Below are positions 37,209-46,726 of a DNA stretch of 64,000 bases, one piece after another; position 1 is the first letter of the stretch, and every line of letters starts with the position of its first letter. Under the pieces are notes generated by a model. The model was not told where the DNA came from. It searched no databases and saw only the letters and a program-made list of their open reading frames with translations. The stretch is from assembly GCF_034424545.1 (NCBI RefSeq), contig NZ_CP139971.1:496001-560000 (forward strand), written 5' to 3'. The position numbers and the translations under genes were made by a program. The DNA comes from Trinickia caryophylli. Lineage in GTDB: Bacteria > Pseudomonadota > Gammaproteobacteria > Burkholderiales > Burkholderiaceae.

Positions 37209-39577
37209 GCGAAGCCGTCGGGCGCTCTTTCGTTCATCTGAGGGCCCGCCTGCTCGCCCTGCCCGTCGCCCTCACGGTCGCGCTCGTTCCGCTGAGCGCT
37301 GTCGCCGCCGATATTCCCGATGCTGCACGCGAGGAGTTGAACACCATCGTCGAGCACGAGATCGCCGCGCAGCGGATACCTGGCGCGGTCGTTGCGATCG
37401 GCGATGCAAGCGGTGTGTTCTATCGTGCGGCATTCGGCGAGCGGGCCACGACGCCCCGCCACGAGCCGATGACGATCGACACCGTGTTCGATCTCGCCTC
37501 GCTGACGAAAGCGATCTGCACGACCACGGCGGTCATGCAGCTCGTCGAAACGCACCGGCTTCGGCTCGATGACCCCGTGGCAAGATACTGGCCCGCATTC
37601 GCGGCAAACGGCAAGGGCACGGTCACGGTCGGCCAGTTGCTCGCGCACACCTCGGGGCTCGCCCCCGACGTTCCCCTCGCCGCACGCAACCGCTCGCGTC
37701 CCGGCGTGCTGCGCGAAGTCCTGGCCGAGCGGCTGCACGCCGCGCCTGGCGCGCGCGTGATCTACAGCGACATCAATTTCGTCGTCCTCGGCGAACTCGT
37801 GCAACGCATCACGCACCGGACACTCGACGATTACGCTCGCGCACACATCTTTGCCCCGCTCGCGATGCGCGATACGCAGTTCGTGCCCGACCTCGGGCAC
37901 ATGGCGCGCAGCGCGCCGACCACGCCCGATGGCGCCGGCATGCGCGAGGGCCGTGTGCACGACCCGACCGCGGCCGCGATGGGCGGCGTAGCCGGCAACG
38001 CCGGCCTCTTTTCGACGGCAGACGATCTCGCGCGCTATGCGCGCATGCTGCTCGGCGGCGGCCGGCTCGAGGGCGCGCGGGTGCTGCGGTCTTCCACCGT
38101 CGCTTCGCTGACGGTACCGCGCTCGCCGCCCGGCGAGTTGCCTTGGCGCGGCTTCGGATGGGCGCTCGACGCTCCGCTCGTACCGAATCGCGACCGGCTT
38201 GCGCCGCTCGGCGCGTTGACGCATACCGGCTACACCGGCACCGCGCTGTGGATCGACTTCGTCACGCAGCGCTTCGTCATCATCCTCAGCAACCGCGTGC
38301 ATCCGTACGAAAGCGGCGATGCACGTCCCTTGCGGGCGCAGATCGTCGGCTGGCTCGCCAGCAGGGGCAAGGAAACCGGCTCGGACGACATCGCCCGGGC
38401 ATTGCCGCTCGCCGCACCGGCCATCGACGCGTTTCGGCGGCCGCCTTCCTCGCATGGCCCGGTTCTGAGCGGCATCGACGTGCTGCAGGCGCAGGCCTTT
38501 GCGCCGCTCGCCGGAATGCGAGTCGGGCTGCTGACCAACCGCAGCGGATTCGACCACGCCGGCAGGCGGACCATCGACCTCCTGGCTCAAGCGCCGGGGC
38601 TGACGCTCGTCACTCTGTTCTCGCCTGAGCACGGCCTCGCCACCGACCGCGACGCACGCGTGCCCGACGCGCGCGATGCCGCGACCGGCTTGCCCGTACG
38701 CAGCCTGTATGGCGGCACGCGGCGTTTCGCGCCTGCCTCGCTCGATGGTCTCGATGCACTCGTCGTCGATCTTCAGGATGCGGGCGTGCGCCTCTTCACC
38801 TACGAGACGACGCTCGGCTATGCGCTCGAAGCGGCGGCGGCGCGTGGGATCCCGCTCTTCGTGCTCGATCGTCCGAACCCGCTCGGTGCTGACACCTTCG
38901 GCGGCCCCGTGCTCGACGCGGACCGCGAATCGTTCACCGGCTACCACCCGTTGCCGCTCGTGCATGGCATGACGATGGGCGAGCTCGCCACGCTTCTGAA
39001 CGATGAGCGCGGCATCGGCGCGCAGTTGCACGTGATCCCGATGCAAGGCTACCGGCGCGCGATGCGCTTCGCCGACACCGGTCTCGGATGGGTCCCGCCC
39101 TCGCCGAACCTGCGCACGCTGGCCGCACTGGATCTCTATCCCGACCTCGCGCTGCTGGAGGGCGCCAACCTCAGCGTCGGCCGCGGCACCGCCCGCCCGT
39201 TCGAGCAGATCGGCGCACCGTGGATGGACGGCGAGGCGCTGGCGCAAGCGCTGAACGCACGGGCGCTCGGCGCGCGCTTTCGCCCGGTGGATTTCGTGCC
39301 TTTGGAATCGACCTACCGCGGCAAGCTCTGCCATGGCGTCGCGATCGCCCGCGACATGGCGTCCGCCCCCTCAGGGATGCTCGGCCTCGGCATAGCCATC
39401 GCGCTTCGCCAGCTTTATCCGGATCGGTTCGATCTCGACGCAACACGCGATGCGATCGGTTCGACAACGGTATGGGAAGCGCTCAGGAACGGCGCGAGCC
39501 TCGAGACGCTGCAGCCGGTGCTCGACGCTCAGCGGGCATCCTTTGCGGCCCGGCGCTCGCGCTTCCTGCTGTACTGA
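37163..39577 (+). CDS. Beta-lactamase-fold serine hydrolase fused to a NamZ-type (DUF1343) exo-muramidase
   Basis: 804 residues. Signal peptide near residues 25-50 (LLALPVALTVALVPLSAVAA). Residues about 55-430 are a class C beta-lactamase/esterase fold: SLTK (Ser-x-x-Lys), YSDIN (Tyr-x-Asn-like) and HTGYTGT. Residues about 445-804 are DUF1343: GLLTNRSGFDHAG, FSPEHGL, YGGTRRFAP, VVDLQDAGVRLFTY, LDRPNPLG and ESTYRGKLCHG. DUF1343 includes NamZ, which releases terminal N-acetylmuramic acid from peptidoglycan. Both halves suggest cell-wall turnover in the periplasm. Start uncertain (37154 or 37163); it overlaps the upstream gene by about 45 bases. Confidence 0.8.
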   Translation: MESSKSLRERAASALSEAVGRSFVHLRARLLALPVALTVALVPLSAVAADIPDAAREELNTIVEHEIAAQRIPGAVVAIGDASGVFYRAAFGERATTPRHEPMTIDTVFDLASLTKAICTTTAVMQLVETHRLRLDDPVARYWPAFAANGKGTVTVGQLLAHTSGLAPDVPLAARNRSRPGVLREVLAERLHAAPGARVIYSDINFVVLGELVQRITHRTLDDYARAHIFAPLAMRDTQFVPDLGHMARSAPTTPDGAGMREGRVHDPTAAAMGGVAGNAGLFSTADDLARYARMLLGGGRLEGARVLRSSTVASLTVPRSPPGELPWRGFGWALDAPLVPNRDRLAPLGALTHTGYTGTALWIDFVTQRFVIILSNRVHPYESGDARPLRAQIVGWLASRGKETGSDDIARALPLAAPAIDAFRRPPSSHGPVLSGIDVLQAQAFAPLAGMRVGLLTNRSGFDHAGRRTIDLLAQAPGLTLVTLFSPEHGLATDRDARVPDARDAATGLPVRSLYGGTRRFAPASLDGLDALVVDLQDAGVRLFTYETTLGYALEAAAARGIPLFVLDRPNPLGADTFGGPVLDADRESFTGYHPLPLVHGMTMGELATLLNDERGIGAQLHVIPMQGYRRAMRFADTGLGWVPPSPNLRTLAALDLYPDLALLEGANLSVGRGTARPFEQIGAPWMDGEALAQALNARALGARFRPVDFVPLESTYRGKLCHGVAIARDMASAPSGMLGLGIAIALRQLYPDRFDLDATRDAIGSTTVWEALRNGASLETLQPVLDAQRASFAARRSRFLLY

Positions 39578-39680
39578 TGCGAACGCTGCCCGGAATGGTT
39601 TGGGCTGCTTAAGGTTGCGATAAGCTTGGTTTGGCAAGATCGCCGCAACCGCCGATTTTACTTTTCTTCCAGGGAGCATT

Positions 39681-40217
39681 ATGAGCGTTTATCGCCCAAC
39701 CACCGTCAACAGCTACGGCAGTGTCGCGCGAGCCTTGCATTGGCTCGTCGCGCTGCTCGTTGCCGCACAGTTCGTCATCGGCTGGACCATGCCCGAGGTC
39801 CATCGCGACACGCTGCCCGTAGGCCTCATCGCGTGGCATCTCGGCGTCGGTGCCACCCTCGTGGCCGCCGTCGTCTTGCGCATCGTCTGGCGCGCCACGC
39901 ATCGTCCGCCCCCGGACACGCTCGCTCCCGTGCACCGCATTGCGTCGAAACTCACGCATACGCTGCTGTACGCCGCGCTCGCCGCCGTGCCGCTGCTGGG
40001 TTGGGCCAATGCCTCGTCGCGCGGCTGGGACGTGAAGGTGCTGGGGCTCGTGGGCCTGCCGGCGTTGAGCGCGAAAGGCTCGGCGCTCGGGCACGAGATG
40101 GGCGACGTTCATAGCGCGCTCGCCTGGGTGCTGCTCGTGCTGATCGCGGCGCACGTCGCAGCGGCGCTCTATCATCGCTTCGTGCTGAAAGACGACGTAT
40201 TGCAGCGCATGCTGTAA
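39681..40217 (+). CDS. Cytochrome b561
   Basis: 178 residues, four membrane helices. Heme-ligand His in ALHWLVALLVAAQFVIGW (helix 1), IAWHLGVGATL (helix 2), KLTHTLLYAALAAVPLLGW (helix 3) and DVHSALAWVLLVLIAAHVAAALYH (helix 4). Transfers electrons between quinol and periplasmic acceptors, possibly superoxide. The ribosome site is AGGGAGC before the ATG. Ends 14 bases from the convergent amidase gene. Confidence 0.88.
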   Translation: MSVYRPTTVNSYGSVARALHWLVALLVAAQFVIGWTMPEVHRDTLPVGLIAWHLGVGATLVAAVVLRIVWRATHRPPPDTLAPVHRIASKLTHTLLYAALAAVPLLGWANASSRGWDVKVLGLVGLPALSAKGSALGHEMGDVHSALAWVLLVLIAAHVAAALYHRFVLKDDVLQRML

Positions 40218-40231
40218 GCGCCGCGCATAAC

Positions 40232-41773
40232 TCACACGCCGGGCCGGGCCTTGCGTGGTTCGTCCACCGTCTGCCCGCTCGCGGCCACGAGCGGCGGATG
40301 CGTGACGATCGCACGCAGGTCGACTTGCGACTCGGCGAGCCGGGCGGCATCGGGCACCGGCCGGCGCAACTCCGCGGAGGCATTGCAGACGGATTCGATA
40401 GAGCGTGCCGCCGCCAGCAGTTCGAAGTCGCCGCGAAAGCGCCCGACCAACTGCAGGCCGAACGGCATGCCCTTGTGGTCCACGCCGCAAGGCAGCGACA
40501 AGGCGGGATTCGTTGCCAGCGTCACGACGTAGGTCAGCGAAAGCCACCGGTAGTAGTTCTCGAGCGCGACCCCATTGACCGACTTCAGGTAAGGCTCCCG
40601 CCAAGGGAACGGCGAGACCGGCGTCGTCGGTGCGACGATGAGATCGTAACGATCGAAAAGCTGCTGGAAACGCCGGAAAATGCGCGTCTGCTCGGCATGG
40701 GCCCAAACGCAGTCGGCGAGCGTCATGCTGGCGCCCATCTCGTAGTTCGCGCGCGGATTCGGGCCCAGCGAGGAAGGATCCTGCTCATAGGCCTCGCGCA
40801 GCCCTGCCACGAAGGCCTCGGCCCGCAGCACGTCGAAGCAGCGATGCGCATGGGCGAGATCGAACTCGAGCGGCTCGCAGCAGGCGAAATTCGACGCCAG
40901 CGCGCTCACGCGCGCGCGAAACACGCGGCGAATCGCATCGTCCACTTCGCAAACGCCGAAATCCTCCGTATAACCCACGCGCAAACGCGACAGATCTGTC
41001 TGCGGCGTATCGTCGATCCCCGCGGGCACGGGGGCGGAATAGCTGAGCGGATCGCCGCCCGACACGCCCAAAGTCGGCAGCAACTGCAGCCATGTATCCT
41101 CGACGTTGCGCCCCATCGGCCCGACGACGGACAGCGGCGTCCAGCCGAGCGGCTTGCGCGTGCTGGGTACGAGCCCGGGTGACGTGCGCAGTCCGACCAC
41201 GCCGCACTTTGCTGCAGGAATACGCAGCGAGCCGCCGGTATCCGAGCCGCACGCCACGGGCACCATATCGAGCGCGAGTGCCGCGGCCGATCCTCCCGAC
41301 GATCCACCGGCGTTCAAGCGCGGATCGAATGGATTGCCTGTGGCGCCCCAGACCGGATTGAACGTATTGGCTCCGGCACCAAGCTCCGGCACGTTGGTCT
41401 TGCCGACGACAATCGCCCCCGCCGCACGCAGGCGAGCGACGAGCGCATTGTCCGCATCGGGAACATATCCCCGAAAGCGCGGCGAGCCGTAAGTCGTCAA
41501 AACACCCTCGGTTTCCTCGAGATCCTTGATGCCGATCGGCAGGCCCTGCAGCGGGCCGCGGCGCTCGCCGCGCGCAAGCGCCTCATCGGCGGAGGCCGCT
41601 TCGCGCCGCGCGCGCTCGAAGCACGTTGCCGTGAATGCGTTGACCGCGGGGTTGAGCGTCTCGATCCGTTGGATGCAGGCCTCGAGCAGTTCGCTCGCCG
41701 AGATTTCGCGCGCATCGAGCAGACGGCGAAGCTTCGTTGCGCTGAGGGCGATCAGTTCGTTTCGGGTCGACAT
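40232..41773 (-). CDS. Amidase (amidase-signature family)
   Basis: 513 residues. Catalytic triad visible: Lys in GIKDLEETEG, cis-Ser in the Gly/Ser motif GGSSGGSAAALA and nucleophile Ser in CGSDTGGSLRIPA. Hydrolyses carboxamides; the exact substrate cannot be read from sequence. It is downstream of a LysR gene on the same strand (gap 91 bases) and near an MFS carrier, suggesting a small uptake and degradation unit for an amide or organic acid. GAGG precedes the ATG at 41773. Confidence 0.85.
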   Translation of the reverse strand: MSTRNELIALSATKLRRLLDAREISASELLEACIQRIETLNPAVNAFTATCFERARREAASADEALARGERRGPLQGLPIGIKDLEETEGVLTTYGSPRFRGYVPDADNALVARLRAAGAIVVGKTNVPELGAGANTFNPVWGATGNPFDPRLNAGGSSGGSAAALALDMVPVACGSDTGGSLRIPAAKCGVVGLRTSPGLVPSTRKPLGWTPLSVVGPMGRNVEDTWLQLLPTLGVSGGDPLSYSAPVPAGIDDTPQTDLSRLRVGYTEDFGVCEVDDAIRRVFRARVSALASNFACCEPLEFDLAHAHRCFDVLRAEAFVAGLREAYEQDPSSLGPNPRANYEMGASMTLADCVWAHAEQTRIFRRFQQLFDRYDLIVAPTTPVSPFPWREPYLKSVNGVALENYYRWLSLTYVVTLATNPALSLPCGVDHKGMPFGLQLVGRFRGDFELLAAARSIESVCNASAELRRPVPDAARLAESQVDLRAIVTHPPLVAASGQTVDEPRKARPGV

Positions 41774-41864
41774 GTAGGGGCATCCTCGTTCCGGTATCGG
41801 CGGTTCGCTGAGAATGTAGCGAAAGCGGCCACCCCGAACCAGTGACAAATACCGAACGCTGCCG

Positions 41865-42791
41865 TTACTTTTCGACAACGCGGGCAGGAGCCGGCAGCGC
41901 CTTGCCGACCAGATCGATAAAGCGCCGCATGAGTGGAGCGATCTGCCGCCGCGCGAGTGTCTGTACCTCGATCGAGCGATCGCTGACGTTGAGCTCCGGC
42001 ACCGGCAATGCGATCAACTCCGCGCACGCAAGCCGGTGCCGAATGGCGAGCTCTCCGCAAAACGCGATCGCATCGCTGGCCATGGCGAAGCGCAACAGCG
42101 CCTCGAGCGTTTCACTGCTCAGCACGCTCTTGCAGGCCACGCCCTCACGGCTGCAGTACACATCGAACAACTTGCGCAAGGTCGAGTTCGGGCCAGGCAG
42201 CGCGAGCGGATAATCGAGCAACTCGCGAAACGAGACGCGCGGCGCCGATGCGAGCGGATGCCCCGCGGCAACCACGGCCAGTACCGGAGAGGGCATCGCA
42301 TACGCTACTTCGATGTCGGCGGCGGGCCCGAAGCTGAATGTAAGCCCGACGTCGGCATCGGCCTGCCTCACGCGCTGCGTGACGCCCCCGGCCGAATCGA
42401 CGGCGAGCTCGAACTGCACGGCTGGAACTTCGCGCCTGAAGCTCGCCATCAGAGGCGGCAGGAAATCTCCCACGAACCCCTCGGTGCAGGCGAGCCGGAT
42501 CATATGCTGCGCGTCGCTGCGCAGCGCCTCGATTTCGGCGCTGACCTGCTCCGCGTCGAGCATCGAGCGTCGCGCATAGGCGGCGAGAAGTTCGCCCGCC
42601 TTGCTGGCCACCATGCCGCGCGATTGCCGCTCGAAAAGCGCGGTGCCGAGTTCGCTTTCGAGCCGCGCAATCTGCCGGCTCACCGCCGATGGCACGACAT
42701 GAAGGCGGACCGCCGCATCGCTGATCGAGCCCGTATCGACGACCTCGAGAAAATAACGGACCGCCGCCTCCTGCAGGATTCGCGCACTCAT
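41865..42791 (-). CDS. LysR family transcriptional regulator
   Basis: 308 residues. Winged-helix N-terminus (VRYFLEVVDTGSISDAAVRL, SAVSRQIARLESELG), effector-binding domain from about residue 90 (IRLACTEGFVGDFLPPLMASF). Lies between the amidase and MFS genes, all on the minus strand, and likely controls them. Inducer unknown. Confidence 0.88.
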   Translation of the reverse strand: MSARILQEAAVRYFLEVVDTGSISDAAVRLHVVPSAVSRQIARLESELGTALFERQSRGMVASKAGELLAAYARRSMLDAEQVSAEIEALRSDAQHMIRLACTEGFVGDFLPPLMASFRREVPAVQFELAVDSAGGVTQRVRQADADVGLTFSFGPAADIEVAYAMPSPVLAVVAAGHPLASAPRVSFRELLDYPLALPGPNSTLRKLFDVYCSREGVACKSVLSSETLEALLRFAMASDAIAFCGELAIRHRLACAELIALPVPELNVSDRSIEVQTLARRQIAPLMRRFIDLVGKALPAPARVVEK

Positions 42792-42851
42792 GACGACGTT
42801 CTTGGGAGGGGTGAAGGTCGCCACATCATAGCGCCAACGGCGCGCCTGCCG

Positions 42852-44105
42852 TCACGCCTCCTGCGCGCTCGCCGTGTGCACGTCGCGTATGCGGGCAGCG
42901 CTGATCGTCATGCTGACGAGGGCCGCCACCGCCGCGGAGACGACGAGAAAGCCGAACGCCGCGTCGTAGGTGCCCGAATACGCGACGAGAAAGCCGATGA
43001 CGGCCGGCGCGACGAAACCCGACAGTTGCCCGCCGAAATTGACCATGCCGATCCCGGTGCCGACGAGCCGCTGCGGCAGGATCTTCGTCGGCAAGGCGAT
43101 GACGACGGCGAGCACGAACGACTTGAAGAAATAGGCGATGGATTGATAAGCGATGACGCCGGCCACGGTCTCGGCCGTGTACATCTTGAAGACAAACCAC
43201 GCCGTGACGACGCAGCAGCCGGTCAACAGCAGCTTTTCCCTGCCGTCGAAGAACCGCGTCATGACCCACCCGCCGATGGCCGTGGAAATACTGGCCGCGA
43301 CGAACGGCAACGGCGCGAGCATGCCGACCGCCTTGAGGTCGAGATGACGCACCGTGAGCAGATACGCCGGCATCCAGGCGTCGAGCCCTTTATTGACGAT
43401 GCCCATGCCGAACCAGACGATCAACACCTTCCACATCAGCGGCATTTTGAGCAGCGTGCGCGCCGTCGCTCGCCCGGCGGCGGCGCTTGCCGGCTGTGCA
43501 GGGCCGGCGGCGCGGCTGCGGCGCTCGGGCGTCACGCCCTTGACCACGAACAGATAGAGGAACGCGAAGACGATGCCCGCCACGCCGATCGCCGCGAACG
43601 CATGCCGCCAGCCCAGCGCGAGAATCAGCGGCGCCATGACGAGCGGCGCAATGAAGCTGCCGACGTAGTTGGACGAAACGAGCAATGCCGACATCTTTGG
43701 GCGGTCGGCGCGCGAATACGCCTCGGCGATCCCCTTGACCGAGGCGGACGGATACCCGCCCTCCCCGAGCCCGAAGATGAAACGGATCGCGATCAGCGAT
43801 GCGAGCGACCACGCGAAGCCCGTGAGCAGCGTGAAGAGCGACCAGAACGCGATCGAGATCACGACGACGACCTTGCTGCCCCATCGATCGGCAATCCATC
43901 CGCCGGGGATCTGCATCGCGGCATAGCTGAGATAGAACGTGCTGACGATGACGCCGAGCGCGGCTGGGCTCAAATGGAAATCCTTGCCGATATGGACGAG
44001 CGAAAGCGATATCGCAGCGCGATCGATGTAGGAAATGCAAAAGCCGATGTAGAGCAGCACGAAAACCACGAGAGGTGCGCTGCGTTGCCGGTCAACGTCG
44101 ATCAT
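42852..44105 (-). CDS. MFS transporter, anion:cation symporter (ACS) type
   Basis: 417 residues, 12 membrane helices. ACS-family signatures: YIDRAAISLSLVHIGKDFHLSP, the loop GGWIADRWGSK after helix 2, and FGLGEGGYPSASVKGIAE. Relatives carry hexuronates, glucarate, phthalate or other organic anions by proton symport. First gene of the MFS-lysR-amidase series; the spacer to lysR is 60 bases. Confidence 0.85.
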   Translation of the reverse strand: MIDVDRQRSAPLVVFVLLYIGFCISYIDRAAISLSLVHIGKDFHLSPAALGVIVSTFYLSYAAMQIPGGWIADRWGSKVVVVISIAFWSLFTLLTGFAWSLASLIAIRFIFGLGEGGYPSASVKGIAEAYSRADRPKMSALLVSSNYVGSFIAPLVMAPLILALGWRHAFAAIGVAGIVFAFLYLFVVKGVTPERRSRAAGPAQPASAAAGRATARTLLKMPLMWKVLIVWFGMGIVNKGLDAWMPAYLLTVRHLDLKAVGMLAPLPFVAASISTAIGGWVMTRFFDGREKLLLTGCCVVTAWFVFKMYTAETVAGVIAYQSIAYFFKSFVLAVVIALPTKILPQRLVGTGIGMVNFGGQLSGFVAPAVIGFLVAYSGTYDAAFGFLVVSAAVAALVSMTISAARIRDVHTASAQEA

Positions 44106-44328
44106 GGTCTGGCCCCGGTCGAAAGAGGGAGACCGACGCGAGCCCGATGTTTTCCCTTGCGGCATCGGCATCACGAAGGTGAAGCCGATCCTAAGAAGCC
44201 ATAAACGGCTGAACAAGTGACAAATTCCGAACGCTTCGTTCGAGAAAAATCACCGCACGCGCCGTCGCATACTCAGCGGATGCGGCAAGACGAGGGAGGA
44301 GAAGAAAACCGCCGAGACGGCGATGTGC

Positions 44329-45552
44329 TCAGGCGTCCGCCTTGGGGCAAATACCGCACGTGACCGCAGGCGCAAGGCTGCTCGCGGTCCTGCGCTCGAG
44401 GAGCCCCGACCAGGCCCAAACCGCAAGCCCGCCGAGCGCCAGCAGCGCGCCGACCCAGCCCGGCGAAGTCCAGCCGTAGCCGCTCGCGATCGCCATCCCG
44501 CCGAGGAACGGCCCCAGCGCATTGGCCGTGTTGAACGCCGAATGATTGAGCGCCGCCGCCAGGCCTTGCGCGTGTTCGGCAACGTCCATCAACCGGGTCT
44601 GCAACACGGTGCCCAGCGCGCCGCCGATTCCCACGAGGAACACGTCGAGCGTAATCGTCCAGACGTTCGTTGCAGCGAGAGGAAAAAGCAGCAGCGTCAC
44701 GGCACTCCACACGAGGAGCAGCCCGGCCGTGCGCATCAGCGCGCGGTCGGCGAAGAGCGGGACGACGAGGTTGCCGATGGTCAGCCCGACACCGAATATG
44801 CTCAATACGAGCGGTGCGGTCGTGACCGAGACGTGCGTCACTTCGGCGAGGATGTCGGCCAGGTAAGTGTAGACGGCGAAAAGGCCGCCGAAACCGATGG
44901 CGCCGATGCCTAGCGTGAGCCACACCTGCGGGCGTGCAAGCGCACTCAACTCGCGCAGCGGGCTCGCGCCTTGCGCGGCCGGCGTGGCAGGCGCGCAAAA
45001 CCGGACACAGGTCATCGTCAGCACGCCGAGCGCGCCCGCGAACGCGAAACTCCAGCGCCAGCCGACCGCATGTCCAAGCCAGTTCGAAAGCGGCACGCCG
45101 ATGATCGTCGCGCAGGTGAGCCCAAGGAACATACGCCCGACCGCGACGGTGCGGCGGTCTTCGGGCACGAGCGACGACGCGACGAGCGCCGCTACGCCGA
45201 AATAGGCCCCATGCGGCAGTCCGCTCAGAAAGCGAAACACGAGCAGCCACGCGTAGCTGGGCGCGATCGCACTCAAGCCGTTGCCGATTGCGAACATCGC
45301 CATGAGCGCGATCAGCAGCGTACGGCGGTCCTGCCGGGCCCCAAGCACCGCCAGGGCCGGCGCGCCCACCACTACGCCGAGTGCGTAGGCGCTGATGGCG
45401 TGGCCGGCCGTGGGCGCATCGATCCGGAGGCCCTGGGCAAAAAGCGGCAGCAGGCTCATCGTCGCGAATTCGGTTGTTCCGATCGCGAAACCACCCACGG
45501 CAAGCGCCAGGATAACGAGGCCTGTTCTTTGTGCGGGGGCGGTGTGCGGCAT
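44329..45552 (-). CDS. MFS transporter, DHA1 (AraJ/CmlA-like) type
   Basis: 407 residues, 12 membrane helices. GGFAIGTTEFATMSLLP (core) near the N-terminus, LGARQDRRTLL loop after helix 2 and FRFLSGLPHGAYFGVAALVA with the drug:H+ antiporter motif C-like GxxxGPxxG equivalent region. Similar proteins export sugars or drugs; AraJ is an arabinose-induced exporter of unclear role. C-terminus ends with a Cys pair (VTCGICPKADA). Transcribed alone. Confidence 0.85.
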   Translation of the reverse strand: MPHTAPAQRTGLVILALAVGGFAIGTTEFATMSLLPLFAQGLRIDAPTAGHAISAYALGVVVGAPALAVLGARQDRRTLLIALMAMFAIGNGLSAIAPSYAWLLVFRFLSGLPHGAYFGVAALVASSLVPEDRRTVAVGRMFLGLTCATIIGVPLSNWLGHAVGWRWSFAFAGALGVLTMTCVRFCAPATPAAQGASPLRELSALARPQVWLTLGIGAIGFGGLFAVYTYLADILAEVTHVSVTTAPLVLSIFGVGLTIGNLVVPLFADRALMRTAGLLLVWSAVTLLLFPLAATNVWTITLDVFLVGIGGALGTVLQTRLMDVAEHAQGLAAALNHSAFNTANALGPFLGGMAIASGYGWTSPGWVGALLALGGLAVWAWSGLLERRTASSLAPAVTCGICPKADA

Positions 45553-45830
45553 GGGATCGCTCGGGTGATAAGCCGATTGCAAAACCGCGATTGTACGGGT
45601 AGTGCGCAAAATGCGCCGGGTATTGCGCGCGCCCGTCGAACGGAAGGGCGACCGCGCAGCGCGGATGCCGATCGGTGCGAGGCAGCAGCCCCGAGACAAA
45701 ACGAACTTCAGCGGATAAAGACGGCCGGCGGCGCGTGCGCCGGTCAACCTGCGGCGCGATCGCTACGAAAGCACGGCCCAGACGCCGCGCGGGCGCACGC
45801 CCCAGGGGGCGCCGCCTCGCCGGCGTGGAA

Positions 45831-45989
45831 TCAGTCGATCAGATTGACACCGAACAACGTCGCATGCATGCGACGGATCCGCTCGGCTTCCTGATGGCGA
45901 GCCTGATACGAGTAGTCCGAATCCAGCGGGAGATGCGGGGAGGCGAAGAAATCGCTGATCTTTTGAAACAAAGCGAAGATGAGGTTCAT
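45831..45989 (-). CDS. Small DUF3563-like protein, 52 residues
   Basis: ATG at 45989, stop at 45831. The product is an amphipathic N-terminal helix (LIFALFQKISDFFASP) followed by a charged helix (YQARHQEAERIRRMHATLF). The pattern fits the short DUF3563 proteins common in Burkholderia; identification is tentative. GGGAGCC lies before the start. A palindromic TAGGG-N4-CCCTTA element (46008-46021) is centred only ~25 bases before the ATG, so it is probably an operator or promoter element. Confidence 0.55.
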   Translation of the reverse strand: MNLIFALFQKISDFFASPHLPLDSDYSYQARHQEAERIRRMHATLFGVNLID

Positions 45990-46005
45990 GACGGCTCCCG
46001 GTCGA

Positions 46006-46048
46006 TTAAGGGTTTTCCCTAGTCACCATTCTAGGTACTTTCCCTAGG
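46006..46048. promoter_or_regulatory. TAGGG/CCCTA palindrome cluster before the DUF3563-like gene
   Basis: On the minus strand TAGGGAAAACCCTTA spans 46021-46007. A second, imperfect palindrome CTAGGTAC-N-CCCTAGG-like occupies 46031-46048. The first has the same arms and spacing as 55884-55898 (TAGGGATTTCCCTTA) before the patatin gene. Confidence 0.5.
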
Positions 46049-46169
46049 TTCGTCTAGTGCACCGCATCATTTTTTTAACGAATCGGGGAATACTTGTCTT
46101 TTTCGTCATGCCGCGTTGCAGCATGACAACACGCGCGCGGTTTTATCGGCACGGCGCGGCCCTCGCCGC

Positions 46170-46717
46170 TCACGGCTTTTCGTGCCCCGGCACCTCCGAG
46201 CGCGACGTGGTCACGAGCACGCCGTCGGCCGAGAAATGCGCGTTGAACATGGCATCGCCCGGATAACCGCCGTCAGCCCAATGCCAGCTCCATACCTCCT
46301 CGGGCTTGAGCGCGTACACGGCGATCGACGTAGGCTTGCCCAGCAGCCTGCGCGTCTCGTCCTTCGTCATGCCGGGCCGCAACCGGGCGAAGTTCTCGGC
46401 CGTCAGCACCTGCGTGACCGCCCGCAGCCGGCCGTCGGGGCCGAAGTCGAACATGTAGGTCGTGGTCCCGTTCGGTCCGCGCGGGTACTCGTAGCGCAAC
46501 GAGCCGTCTTCGCCGCGCCGCGCCGCGCCGTTTCCGGCTTGCCGACCTGGCGCCGGACGTCGTCGACCGTCGTCATGCCTGGCTGCAGGTTGCGCAGCAA
46601 GAGGGAATCGGGCTTGATCGAGTCGATCACGTCGGCGATTTTCTGTTTGTCGCAGCCCGCGAGCAGCAAGGCAATCGCACAGGCCGCCAGCGCGCCCGCC
46701 AGATAGAACTTGTTCAT
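46170..46717 (-). pseudogene. BamE/SmpA-like lipoprotein, frameshifted in a (CGCCG)4 tract
   Basis: The N-terminus (from 46717) is a lipoprotein signal with lipobox LLAGC, then IDSIKPDSLLLRNLQPGMTT and VRRQVGKPET, the SmpA/OmlA/BamE fold of the outer-membrane assembly family. The frame then breaks. The continuation, in another frame, reads DGSLRYEYPRGPNGTTTY, then a second domain (LRPGMTKDETRRLLGKPT; WHWADGGYPGDAMFNAHF), ending at 46170. The break is at four CGCCG units, 46511-46530. Removing one unit restores one continuous frame of about 180 codons (VGKPETARRGEDGSLRYE). It is a slippage mutation, a sequencing error, or an off state of a switchable gene. Confidence 0.75.
46511..46530. repeat. 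(CGCCG)4 microsatellite inside the BamE-like gene
   Basis: Four perfect pentanucleotide units. Because 5 is not a multiple of 3, each gain or loss changes the reading frame; three units would be in frame. Confidence 0.85.
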
Positions 46718-46726
46718 TCTCCGCCC

